A stretch of 64,000 nt of DNA from DASUGC01 sp035606665 (GTDB taxonomy: Bacteria; Acidobacteriota; Vicinamibacteria; Vicinamibacterales; SCN-69-37): contig DATNEY010000013.1 of NCBI GenBank assembly GCA_035606665.1, positions 86,095 to 150,094 of the forward strand, in the 5' to 3' direction. Shown here in pieces: positions 16,381-24,335 of the stretch. The translations under genes and the position numbers were made by a program. The notes beneath the pieces are model-generated. The model was not told the DNA's origin. It did not search any database and saw nothing but the letters and a program-made list of their open reading frames with translations. Every line of letters begins with the position of its first letter. Within the stretch, counting starts at the first letter, position 1.

Positions 16381-17301
16381 TCAGTCCGCGTAGTACCCCT
16401 GCCGCGCGCGAATCGTGGCGTCCGGCGCCTTCGGCACCTGCACCCTGATCGTGTGCCAGCCACGGCCGCTGACGCCGTTCGGCGAATAGCGGAGCACGTA
16501 GCTCTGCCGGAAGTCGCTGAAGATGGTCCTGAACGCGCGCGCAATCGACGACGCGCGAAACCAGCGCGCCTGCTTGCGCAATTCGCCACCTGTCCGCTCC
16601 GCGGCCTGCTCGATGATTCGCACGCCGTCCGGACGCGCCCGGGGCGTGCACGACCGCACGCGATAGTTCGCCGGGCCGCCCCCGCCCGAATAGTCGACCA
16701 GATGCAGCAGGGCGTCGGTCCGGCCCGCGAGCTCGAGCAGAAGCGAGGCGGGAACCACGCTGCCGCAATCCTGCCGATCGGTCATGCCGACGACGAGATG
16801 ACGCCGCCCGGGATCGGGACGATGCACCAGACCCGCCAGAAGCGCATCGTGTATCACCGAGATGCCGCCGACCGCGGAGAACCTGGTCTTGACCTGCGTG
16901 CCGGCTTCGACCCAAGGCACCGCTGGCTGGACGGCGTCGCCGATCGTGAGGAGCCTGAAACGATCGCCGGGCCGCAGGAGCTGGACGACGGCCTGCACGT
17001 CCTTGTCCATTTCGTCGAGCTTTCCAGCGGTGCTGCCGCTCGTATCCAGAAAGAGCGTGACGTCGATGGGAACGGACTCGATCGACACGGCTTCGACGGT
17101 CTGCGCGACGCCGTTGTCGGTGAGCAGGAAGTCCGTGGTCTTGAGATTCGCAACGATCGAATTGCCGCGCTTCACGGACACGTTGACGCTCACCGTCGAC
17201 GTTGTCGATCGAAATACCGGTTGCTGCTGTGCAAAGGGCCGGACACCAGCCGCGGCGAGCACGAAGACGCCCAAGAGCAACGACCCGCGGATCATCTTCA
17301 T
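16381..17301 (-). CDS. VWA-domain protein of the acidobacterial type, secreted
   Basis: 306 residues from ATG 17301 (GAGGTG just upstream; the start overlaps the previous stop as ATGA). Signal peptide (MIRGSLLLGVFVLAAAGVRPFAQ), then the family's N-terminal segment (TTSTVSVNVSVKRGNSIVANLKTTDFLLTDNGV) and a von Willebrand A domain with the metal site DTSGS (86-90). The C-terminal YVLRYSPNGVSGRGWHTIRVQV...RARQGYYAD is the standard ending of this acidobacterial family. Proteins of this type are presumed periplasmic or outer-membrane binding proteins; the partner is unknown. It is translationally coupled to the helical-repeat gene before it. Confidence 0.88.
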   Translation of the reverse strand: MKMIRGSLLLGVFVLAAAGVRPFAQQQPVFRSTTSTVSVNVSVKRGNSIVANLKTTDFLLTDNGVAQTVEAVSIESVPIDVTLFLDTSGSTAGKLDEMDKDVQAVVQLLRPGDRFRLLTIGDAVQPAVPWVEAGTQVKTRFSAVGGISVIHDALLAGLVHRPDPGRRHLVVGMTDRQDCGSVVPASLLLELAGRTDALLHLVDYSGGGGPANYRVRSCTPRARPDGVRIIEQAAERTGGELRKQARWFRASSIARAFRTIFSDFRQSYVLRYSPNGVSGRGWHTIRVQVPKAPDATIRARQGYYAD

Positions 17302-18476
17302 CGCGACACCTCGCGCCGGAGATCCGCGATCAGCCGGCCAAGACGCGGATAGTGCCCGTAGAGAAACTCTCGCCACGGATCGACATCGTCGGGTCTCTTC
17401 GCGAGCGACGCCTTCACCAGCTCGTCGGCGCGGGCAGCTTCGCCCCGCTGCAACTCGAGCGCGGCGAGCGCCAGTGACGCGGACTGCGAGTCCGGTCGGA
17501 TCTCGAGCGCGATGGCAAGGTCGATTCTGGCCTCGTCGGGCTTCGTCTGGAGCACCGTCCATCCGCTCAGAAACCGCGCGAGGTACTTCAGATCCCTGTC
17601 GTGCGCAGCCCTCGCGGCCTCGGCAAATTCAGCGCGGCCACCTTCGACGTCACCGGTCGCCCACAACACATAGCCGAGGCGAAGCCGTGCTTCCGCGCCG
17701 ACTTCCGGGTCGTCAACGAGCGCACGCATGGCTGAAAGTGCCGCCTCTTTGGGATTGACGCGCGCCCGTGTATTCACCGGCATTCCGCCCCGACCGTTGT
17801 TGATGATCGAGACGAAGTCCAGCGCGACGCCTCCACCGGCCGTGGTCACGTTGTAGCGCGAGGCGACAGCGATGGCCTGTTCGAGGCGGAGGCGCGCATC
17901 GCCCGGATGACGGACGAGCGCTTCGGCCAGGAGACCTCGTTCCGGAATCATCGCGCCTGGCATGGCTGTGTACAGGACGGGGAACTCGCGCACGCCTTCC
18001 AGCAACGCCGATGCCGCCAGCACCCACGCGCGTTCCGCAGCGTCGGGCACCGTTCGCTCCACCAGCAGTTGCCACGCCCACTGGATCACGCACAGCCCCG
18101 CGGGGGCTTTCGCGTCTTTGTTCTTGGAGTTTGGTGGCAGTGGGCAGACGTTGGGCAGCAGCGCAGCCCATCTGCCGCGCTCAACCGCCAGATGTTCCGT
18201 TTCCAAGGCGAATGCCGCCGCGGCGAGCAGCCGTTGCGGCTTCGCTGATGGCACTGCATCAATCCAGACGCGGCCCGTCGTGCGCCATTCGGTGCGCAGC
18301 TGATTCGCTTCGACATCGCCCGCCGAGGCCACCGCACCCATGGCCTGATCGAACCTGCCAGCCGAGTAGTCATCGAGCAGGTGTGCCAGATCGAGCACAC
18401 GTGTGCCGGCCCGGCCCGACAGTCCCCCCACACAGATCGCAATCACGACGACGGCGCACGTCCACCTGGCAGTCAC
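17298..18476 (-). CDS. Secreted tetratricopeptide-like helical repeat protein
   Basis: 392 residues from GTG 18476. An N-terminal hydrophobic signal (CAVVVIAICVGGLSG) is followed by Ala/Leu-rich paired helices typical of degenerate TPR repeats, clearest in the C-terminal half (AEARLRLGYVLWATGDVEGGRAEFAEAARAAHDRD, ARIDLAIALEIRPDSQSASLALAALELQRGEAARADELVKASLAKRPDDVDPWREF). Co-transcribed with and overlapping the VWA gene (ATGA), so the two products probably form a periplasmic complex, as VWA-TPR pairs often do. No catalytic motif. Confidence 0.7.
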   Translation of the reverse strand: MTARWTCAVVVIAICVGGLSGRAGTRVLDLAHLLDDYSAGRFDQAMGAVASAGDVEANQLRTEWRTTGRVWIDAVPSAKPQRLLAAAAFALETEHLAVERGRWAALLPNVCPLPPNSKNKDAKAPAGLCVIQWAWQLLVERTVPDAAERAWVLAASALLEGVREFPVLYTAMPGAMIPERGLLAEALVRHPGDARLRLEQAIAVASRYNVTTAGGGVALDFVSIINNGRGGMPVNTRARVNPKEAALSAMRALVDDPEVGAEARLRLGYVLWATGDVEGGRAEFAEAARAAHDRDLKYLARFLSGWTVLQTKPDEARIDLAIALEIRPDSQSASLALAALELQRGEAARADELVKASLAKRPDDVDPWREFLYGHYPRLGRLIADLRREVSR

Positions 18477-18513
18477 GGGGGTATTAGACGACGGGTCGCG
18501 GCACCGGGATGTC

Positions 18514-18519
18514 TATAAT
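18514..18519 (+). promoter_or_regulatory. TATAAT -10 box of the MFS gene, leaderless geometry
   Basis: A perfect TATAAT ends 7 nt before ATG 18527. The divergent gene starts at 18476, so only 50 bp separate the two genes and both promoters must overlap here; on the minus strand a TCTAAT-like box also lies 6 nt before GTG 18476. No good -35 is visible at 17 bp. Confidence 0.5.
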
Positions 18520-18526
18520 CACGCCA

Positions 18527-19900
18527 ATGTCCCAGAGATTGACGCGCACGCAGTGGCTGATCTGCATCATGGCTGCGATCGGCTTCGCGTTCGACATCTA
18601 CGAAATCCTGATGCTCCCCCTCATCGTCGCCCCGGCGCTGGCTGCGCTGGTCAAGGCGACGCCCGGCACGGACGCCTACAACTACTGGATCGGAGTGCTG
18701 CTCTGGGTCCCGGCGATCGCGGGCGGCATCTTCGGCCTGCTCGGCGGCTACCTGACCGACCGGCTGGGGCGCCGCCGCGTGCTCACGTGGAGCATCCTGA
18801 TCTACGCCGTGTCGGCATTCGCCGCCGGATACAGCACGAACATCTGGATGTTCCTCTTCTTCCGATGCACCACGTTCATCGGCGTCTGCGTCGAGTTCGT
18901 CGCCGCCGTCGCCTGGCTGGCGGAGATCTTCACGGAACCGAAACAACGCGAGCGCGTGCTGGGCTACACGCAGGCGTTCTCCTCGATCGGCGGAGCGATG
19001 GTGACGGCCGCGAGTGCGTGGATCCTCACGCACGGCACGTCACTGCCCGCGATCTACGGCCAGCACGAGTCGTGGCGGTACACGCTGATGTCCGGATTGA
19101 TTCCGGCGCTGCCGCTGATCATCATCCGGCCGTTCCTGCCCGAGTCACCCGCGTGGCTGCAGAAGAAGGCTGCCGGCACACTGAAGCGGCCGAGCGTCGC
19201 GCAACTCTTCAGCCCCGAGCTGCGCCGCGTCACCATCGTCACTACGCTGATGTTCGCGATGTCGTACGGCGCCGCGTTCGGCGCGATCCAGCACATGCCG
19301 CGCATCGTGCCGGCCACGCCTGAAGTGGCGCCGATGACCCTGAGCCGGCCGATGCCGCCAGACCCGGCGGGCGCGGCGGCCTGGCGCGCGGAACTCGGCC
19401 GCGCCAAGCAGCGGGTGGGCGCAGACGTGCAGTGGTGGCAGGAGATCGGCGGCCTCGCCGGACGAACCGCCCTGGCGATGCTGCTCCTTGTTATCGTGAG
19501 CCGGCGCGGACTGCTCCGCCTGTTCCAGGTTCCCGGATTGATCGTCGTCCCGATCGTGTTCTGGTTTGCTCCCGGCTCGTCCGTGGGGCTGCTCAAGGCC
19601 GGAATGTTCTTCGCGGGATTCTTCACGGTTGCGCAATTCAGTTTCTGGGGAAACTATCTGCCCCGGGTCTATCCCACGCATCTGCGCGGTACGGGCGAGG
19701 GCTTCGCGGCCAACGTCGGCGGCCGCATGCTCGGCACCGGCTTCGCGTTCGTGACGACAACGCTTGCGTCGAGTCTGTCGGGGCCGCCGCACGTGCAACT
19801 CGCGCTGGCGGCGACGATCGTGGGCGCGTTCGTCTACGTCTGCGGCTTCGCGTTGAGTTTTGCGCTGCCGGAACCGAAGGGCGTGGAGTTACCTGACTAA
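18527..19900 (+). CDS. Major facilitator superfamily transporter
   Basis: 457 residues from ATG 18527; an in-frame ATG at 18509 lies before the TATAAT box and is not favoured. About twelve transmembrane helices. The loop 2-3 signature GGYLTDRLGRRRVL (motif A) and a sugar/organic-acid-type motif (EIFTEPKQRERVLGY) are clear. A soluble stretch near residues 265-315 is longer than usual for the central loop. The second half carries YLPRVYPTHLRGTGEGFAANVGGRMLG, typical of the AAHS/sugar-porter branch. It acts in the inner membrane; the substrate cannot be told. Confidence 0.88.
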   Translation: MSQRLTRTQWLICIMAAIGFAFDIYEILMLPLIVAPALAALVKATPGTDAYNYWIGVLLWVPAIAGGIFGLLGGYLTDRLGRRRVLTWSILIYAVSAFAAGYSTNIWMFLFFRCTTFIGVCVEFVAAVAWLAEIFTEPKQRERVLGYTQAFSSIGGAMVTAASAWILTHGTSLPAIYGQHESWRYTLMSGLIPALPLIIIRPFLPESPAWLQKKAAGTLKRPSVAQLFSPELRRVTIVTTLMFAMSYGAAFGAIQHMPRIVPATPEVAPMTLSRPMPPDPAGAAAWRAELGRAKQRVGADVQWWQEIGGLAGRTALAMLLLVIVSRRGLLRLFQVPGLIVVPIVFWFAPGSSVGLLKAGMFFAGFFTVAQFSFWGNYLPRVYPTHLRGTGEGFAANVGGRMLGTGFAFVTTTLASSLSGPPHVQLALAATIVGAFVYVCGFALSFALPEPKGVELPD

Positions 19901-19902
19901 CG

Positions 19903-19960
19903 GCCCGGGGTCTGAGGACCCCGGGCTCCATCATCTGAAGGCCGGGTCTTCAGACACGGC
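19903..19960. repeat. Two adjacent CTGAAG-type palindromes, copies 4 and 5
   Basis: GCCCGGGGTC-TGAG-GACCCCGGGC (19903-19926, perfect 10-bp arms) and GCCGGGTCT-TC-AGACACGGC (19941-19960, one mismatch) lie head-to-head in the 85-bp gap after the MFS gene. They share the core seen at 2951 and 1704. Confidence 0.65.
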
Positions 19961-19985
19961 GTTGCCGCGCCGATAAACCCGGCTG

Positions 19986-22505
19986 GTGCGTCACGCCGTC
20001 CGGCAACTGCTTCGCACACCATCATTTACAGCGACCGCCGTCCTGATGCTGGCGACAGGAATCGCGAGCGTCACGACGATCTTCGCGGTCGTCGACAAGA
20101 TCGTTTTCGAGCCCGTTCGAGCGGCCACGCATCCCAACGTCTACAAGATCGGTTCGTTCTCCGTCCCTGTTTTCGAGACGCTCCACGCGAATCTTCCCGA
20201 AGGCGTCGATGCTGTGACTGCGTTCGAAGTGGTCTGGGACAGGCTGATTCAGATCCCGGGCCGCGCGGAGCGCGCGGATGTCTGGAGAATCGGGGGTGGC
20301 TACTCGAAAGTCCTCAGCGCCGGCGCCATGGCCGGCCGTTGGATCAGCGATACCGACAATGTTGGCGGCGAGATCGATCCGAAGATCACGATTGAAGGAC
20401 ATCAGTTCCCGCTCGTCCTCGGCCAGCTCGGCGCCGATGTCGCCGTAATCAGCCATCGCCTCTGGAAGGAGTGGTTCAACGCCTCGCTCGATGTCGTCAC
20501 GCGAGGCTCGATCCAGGTGGATGGCCGGCCGATGCAGATCGTCGGCGTCGCAGCCGCGGGATTCGAGCCGACGATCGATGTCTGGACTCCGTTTGGCCGC
20601 CGCAGGCCGCTCACGCGCGAAGAACTCGAGCTGCAAAAGACGATGAAGCCGTCGGCCTGGATTGGAACGTACCCACAACCGGGGCCGCCGACGATTCGTA
20701 CTATGGTGCGCGTGGAGCCGGCGACACCTCTGGCGGTTGTGAGCGCGCGCCTGGCGGCGGCGACGCAGGTGAGAATGTCGACGCGAGACCTTGTTTCCTT
20801 CCCGGACAACGTCGACGTCCGAATCTTGCGGACGGGCTACGTGATACTCGGATTCGCCGCACTGATTTTCGTTGCCGCCTGCGCGAACCTCGGCAACATG
20901 CTTTTCGCGCGCGCTACCGACCGCGAGGGCGAGCTCGCAACCCGCATGGCGCTGGGCGCCTCGAGGTGGACGATTTTCGGCCTGCTCTTCTCCGAGACCG
21001 TCATCATCTGCGCCGCCGCCGCCGCGATCGGTCTCGGCGCCTCGATTGCAGCGCTTCGAATGTTCGCGAGCGCGGTGCCGGCATTCCAGATCTCGTACTG
21101 GCAAAGCGTTCGCCTTGATCTCGCGCCGGACTGGCGGATCGTCAGCCTCGCGATCGTCGCGGGCGCGATCGCGGCGGTGGCTGTCGGTTTGGGCAGCCTC
21201 CGGCGATCAAGCCGCGTTTCCCTGCTTGTGCGGCTGGCGGCGGCAAGCTCCGCCGTCGTGACCAGAAACGAGGGACGGGCGCTGCGTACACTGCTCGTCG
21301 CCATCCAGGTCACGGCAGCGGTGCTGCTACTGATCACCACGGGCATGCTGCTCGAAAACACGAGCAAGCGTCTGAACCGTCGCTTGATGTTCAACACCTC
21401 GCCTGTCACCGGCGCCACCGTCGAACTGCCCGGGACCTATGATGAGTCGCGCGGGCAGCACTTCTTCGAACAGCTCGTGGCCCGCGTGCGCTCGATCGAC
21501 GGCGTGTCCGCAGCAGCGGTCGCCGACGCCCTACCGGGCGGCGAGGCGCCATCGCCGCAGGGCGGCATGAGCGCCATCGCAACCTCTCCACCGGAACGAG
21601 GCCTGAGCGGTGTGCAGTTGCGACTCGACGGATCCTGGATTCACGTTTCTCCGGGACTGTTGGACACACTCGGAATTCGCCTCGTAAGGGGAAGGGACGT
21701 CACGCCGGCCGATGTTGCGGGGTCGGACCCGGTTGTCATGGTGAGCGAGGCGGCCGCGAGCGCACTCTGGCCGGGCCAGGATCCTCTCGGCCGGCCGGTC
21801 TGGTGCTGTGGCGCTCGCTATGCGCGGAGAGTGGTTGGCATCGTCACGAATCCGGTCACCGTCAAGAACCGGCCGCTGACGCTCAATCTGCAGGAGGCCA
21901 TTGCCAGTGCCGTCAGCGGCAATACCGCGGGCGCGTTCGTGTTCCTGCCTGCGACCCAGCAGTACAAGAAGCGCATGCTCATCCTCGCGCGGTCCGATGC
22001 GCCGGCTGCGTTGACACAGCCGCTGCGTGACGCGGTCGTGAGCCTCGATCCTGCTGTTCCCGTCTTTGACGCCGGACCGGTCGACACGACGCAGTTCCGG
22101 CAGTGGAAGGCGGAGCGGTCGGTACGCCTGCTTGCCGGAATCCTCGGATTCCTCTCGCTGGCCATCGCCATCATGGGTGTCTACGCCGTCGTGTCGTACT
22201 TCGTGAGTCGAAGAACGCGTGAGTTCGGCCTGAGGCTCGCCCTTGGTTCCAGTCGCGGCCAGATCATCAAGCTGGTGATCGATCACGCCATACACATGGT
22301 GCTGATCGGGCTCCTGCCTGGCGTGTTGCTGGCAAGCTGGGGCACGCGCGTCTTCCAGGCGGAACTCGTCTCGATTCATCCCAACGGTCTGACGGCGTGG
22401 ATACTCGTCCCGCTGCTCCTGCTCGCTGCGGCGGTCGTCGCGGCATACATCCCGGCGCGCCGCGCTTCGCGCGTCGAACCGATCCGGACGCTCAAAGAAC
22501 TTTGA
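19986..22505 (+). CDS. MacB/FtsX-type orphan permease (ADOP-like)
   Basis: 839 residues from GTG 19986. It opens with RHAVRQLLRTPSFTATAVLMLATGIASVTTIFAVVDKIVF, the usual first helix of this family. A MacB-like periplasmic domain is followed by an FtsX unit (LFARATDREGELATRMALGASRWTIFGLLFSE), a central helix (LLVAIQVTAAVLLLITTGMLLENTSK), a second periplasmic domain and a second FtsX unit (SRRTREFGLRLALGSSRGQIIKLVIDHAI), ending in PARRASRVEPIRTLKEL. No ATPase is encoded next to it. The function of such permeases is mostly unknown; peptide, lipid or antibiotic export is assumed by analogy with MacB. Confidence 0.88.
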   Translation: MRHAVRQLLRTPSFTATAVLMLATGIASVTTIFAVVDKIVFEPVRAATHPNVYKIGSFSVPVFETLHANLPEGVDAVTAFEVVWDRLIQIPGRAERADVWRIGGGYSKVLSAGAMAGRWISDTDNVGGEIDPKITIEGHQFPLVLGQLGADVAVISHRLWKEWFNASLDVVTRGSIQVDGRPMQIVGVAAAGFEPTIDVWTPFGRRRPLTREELELQKTMKPSAWIGTYPQPGPPTIRTMVRVEPATPLAVVSARLAAATQVRMSTRDLVSFPDNVDVRILRTGYVILGFAALIFVAACANLGNMLFARATDREGELATRMALGASRWTIFGLLFSETVIICAAAAAIGLGASIAALRMFASAVPAFQISYWQSVRLDLAPDWRIVSLAIVAGAIAAVAVGLGSLRRSSRVSLLVRLAAASSAVVTRNEGRALRTLLVAIQVTAAVLLLITTGMLLENTSKRLNRRLMFNTSPVTGATVELPGTYDESRGQHFFEQLVARVRSIDGVSAAAVADALPGGEAPSPQGGMSAIATSPPERGLSGVQLRLDGSWIHVSPGLLDTLGIRLVRGRDVTPADVAGSDPVVMVSEAAASALWPGQDPLGRPVWCCGARYARRVVGIVTNPVTVKNRPLTLNLQEAIASAVSGNTAGAFVFLPATQQYKKRMLILARSDAPAALTQPLRDAVVSLDPAVPVFDAGPVDTTQFRQWKAERSVRLLAGILGFLSLAIAIMGVYAVVSYFVSRRTREFGLRLALGSSRGQIIKLVIDHAIHMVLIGLLPGVLLASWGTRVFQAELVSIHPNGLTAWILVPLLLLAAAVVAAYIPARRASRVEPIRTLKEL

Positions 22506-22510
22506 GCCCA

Positions 22511-22566
22511 CTTGCAGGTTGCAGGTTGTAGGTTGCAGCTTGGCGCGGAGAGGTTGTAGGTTGTGT
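22511..22566. repeat. Tandem GGTTGCAG/GGTTGTAG word repeat
   Basis: Five or more copies of a 7-8-nt word (TTGCAGG, TTGTAGG) occupy the whole gap between the permease and the next gene and run into its start codon. It is the reverse complement of the direct repeat at 12727-12752. Confidence 0.65.
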
Positions 22567-23111
22567 CGGTGATTCGTCCAGTTCTCGGCATTCTGTTCGT
22601 CGCGGCCGTCGCAACGGCGGGCGATCACGTCTGGTATGCGGTGGGCGCGAGAAACGAAGCGACCGCCGGATCGATGCATGGCGCGGCGCTGCTTGGGGCC
22701 GTGGGTCTCGTTCTCGGCTGGCTCTCGGGACGATTGGTCGCCGGATTGCTGGCCGGCATGGCCGCCGGAGTCGGCGGCGCGCTTGCCTACTATGCGATTG
22801 CGGCGGTCCTCGGCGGGCGAGGCATGAGCCTGACAGCGATGGTGGCGGCGTGGGCGGCGGTCTGGATCGTTCTCGCGGTGTTCGACGCGCGGCTCCTGCA
22901 ACGGCCACCGGGCGCGTTGACTACGGCCCTTGGACGCGGCGTCATCGCCGCCATCCTCGGCGGCGCCGCGTTCTACTTCATGTTTCCGTTCTTCTGGGGA
23001 CGCGAGTCGAGAGACTACAGCGATCTGGTCAAGTTCGGCGCGTGGGCGATTGCGTGGGCGCCGGGCATTCTCGCGATAAGTTCGAAGTTCAAAGTTCGAA
23101 GTTCGAAATAG
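22563..23111 (+). CDS. Small integral membrane protein, unknown function
   Basis: 182 residues with about five transmembrane segments (VLGILFVAAVATAGDHVWYAV, AALLGAVGLVLGWLSGRLVAGLLAGMAAGVGGALAYYAIAAVL, MVAAWAAVWIVLAVF, GVIAAILGGAAFYFMF, WAIAWAPGILAI). The start is GTG 22563 or the in-frame GTG at 22569; both sit at the edge of a tandem repeat. The last ten residues (SSKFKVRSSK) are encoded by another tandem repeat, so the original stop may have lain elsewhere. No family recognised. Confidence 0.6.
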   Translation: MSVIRPVLGILFVAAVATAGDHVWYAVGARNEATAGSMHGAALLGAVGLVLGWLSGRLVAGLLAGMAAGVGGALAYYAIAAVLGGRGMSLTAMVAAWAAVWIVLAVFDARLLQRPPGALTTALGRGVIAAILGGAAFYFMFPFFWGRESRDYSDLVKFGAWAIAWAPGILAISSKFKVRSSK

Positions 23112-23156
23112 GAGCACGGTCTACTCGCACTTCGAACTTGGTACTTCGAACTTCGC
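23078..23156. repeat. AAGTTCG tandem repeat with inverted copy at a convergent junction
   Basis: Four copies of the 7-nt word AAGTTCG (one variant AAGTTCA) at 23078-23107, then an inverted set (CTTCGAACTT, ACTTCGAACTTCG) at 23129-23156. The arms could pair as a long hairpin. The left arm is translated as the end of the membrane protein. Confidence 0.75.
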
Positions 23157-23162
23157 GAAGCG

Positions 23163-24281
23163 TCAGCCGCCGAAGGCGTACAACCGTCCGTCCGCATCTC
23201 CAATAACAATGCGGCCGCCGGACACCCCTGGAGACGCGGTGAAGCCGACGCCAGCCTCGAACTCCCAGATCTTCTTACCGCTGGCGAGATCCAGCACGTA
23301 GAGCTTGCCGTCGCCCCCGCCGACCACAACGCGGTCGCCGGCAATCGCCGGCGATGACTCGACGCGCGCGCGCGTCATGAACGTCCAGCGCGATTTGCCG
23401 CTGGTGAGATCGATCGCGCGTACCTGTTTGTCGCGGCCGCCGATGACGAGGAAGTCGCGCGCGAGCGCGGCCGACGAGTAGTACGGAAACGGCCGGTCCC
23501 GATCCTCGAAGCGCCACTTCACCTTCTTCGTCGCAATATCCACGGCGATGACTTCGTTGCCGTAGGTGCCCCAGTAGCCGACGCCGGCGGCGATCGCCGG
23601 AGACGCGATGCTGTAACCCTCGACGGCGAGTTTCACGACCTCCGTGCCGTCGGAAATACGAACGCCGTGGAAGTACTCGTCACAGCCACCGAAGTACGCG
23701 ACGCCGTTCCAGACCGACGGCGTGGCATGGACGTAATTCTCTGTCGTGTACTTCCAGACCTGCTTCCCTGTCGCGGTGTCGAGCGCGTAGAGGCTGCCGT
23801 CGTACGATCCGATCAGGACGCGCGTGCCGACGACGACGGGCGATGACTTGATCTCGGCGCCGGTCTTGAACGTCCACTTCGCCTTGCCCGTGGCCGCATC
23901 GACGGCGTGGAACACACCGGTCAGATCGCCGATGTAGACCGTGCCGCTCGCGACGGCCGGAGACGACTCGCCGATGCCGAAGTCCGCCGGCGCGGCGCGG
24001 TACTTCCACTTCGCCTTGCCCGTCGCGAGATCGACGGCATGCAGCTCGCCGCTTGCCGAGCCGACATAGGCCACGCCATCGACCACAGCGGCCGACGATT
24101 CGATGGCGCCGCCTGCTTCGTAGGTCCACAACAGCTTGAGTGTTGCCGGCAGCGGCGCGGCCGCCACGCCGGTAAGCGCTGGCGTATTCCGGAACTGCGC
24201 CCAGTTCTGCGACGGCGCGGCAGAGGCAGTGGGCGCCTGAAGGTTGAGCAGTGCCGTCAGGACAAGAATCAATGCAAGCAT
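23163..24281 (-). CDS. Secreted PQQ-type beta-propeller protein (BamB-like)
   Basis: 372 residues. Signal peptide (MLALILVLTALLNLQAPTASA) and about eight regular blade motifs of the form VxAVDxATGKxKWxY (HAVDLATGKAKWKY, HAVDAATGKAKWTF, YALDTATGKQVWKY, IAVDIATKKVKWRF, RAIDLTSGKSRWTF, YVLDLASGKKIWEF). The repeats are unusually uniform, suggesting a complete 8-blade propeller. No dehydrogenase catalytic signature is visible. It is the last of three propeller genes on this strand; the gap to the upstream gene is only a short word-like repeat, so it may be cotranscribed. Confidence 0.87.
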   Translation of the reverse strand: MLALILVLTALLNLQAPTASAAPSQNWAQFRNTPALTGVAAAPLPATLKLLWTYEAGGAIESSAAVVDGVAYVGSASGELHAVDLATGKAKWKYRAAPADFGIGESSPAVASGTVYIGDLTGVFHAVDAATGKAKWTFKTGAEIKSSPVVVGTRVLIGSYDGSLYALDTATGKQVWKYTTENYVHATPSVWNGVAYFGGCDEYFHGVRISDGTEVVKLAVEGYSIASPAIAAGVGYWGTYGNEVIAVDIATKKVKWRFEDRDRPFPYYSSAALARDFLVIGGRDKQVRAIDLTSGKSRWTFMTRARVESSPAIAGDRVVVGGGDGKLYVLDLASGKKIWEFEAGVGFTASPGVSGGRIVIGDADGRLYAFGG

Positions 24282-24287
24282 GCTCTA

Positions 24288-24335
24288 AGTTCCCGATCGT
24301 TCCCGTCGTTCGCGTTCGTTCGCGTCGTTGGAACT
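24288..24335. repeat. GTTCCCGTCGTTCGCG-type word repeat between propeller genes
   Basis: Alternating CGTTC/CGTCGTTCGCG words run from AGTTCC (24288) to the inverse GGAACT (24335), reaching the stop codon of the upstream propeller gene. There are at least four near-copies of CGTTC. Confidence 0.5.
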
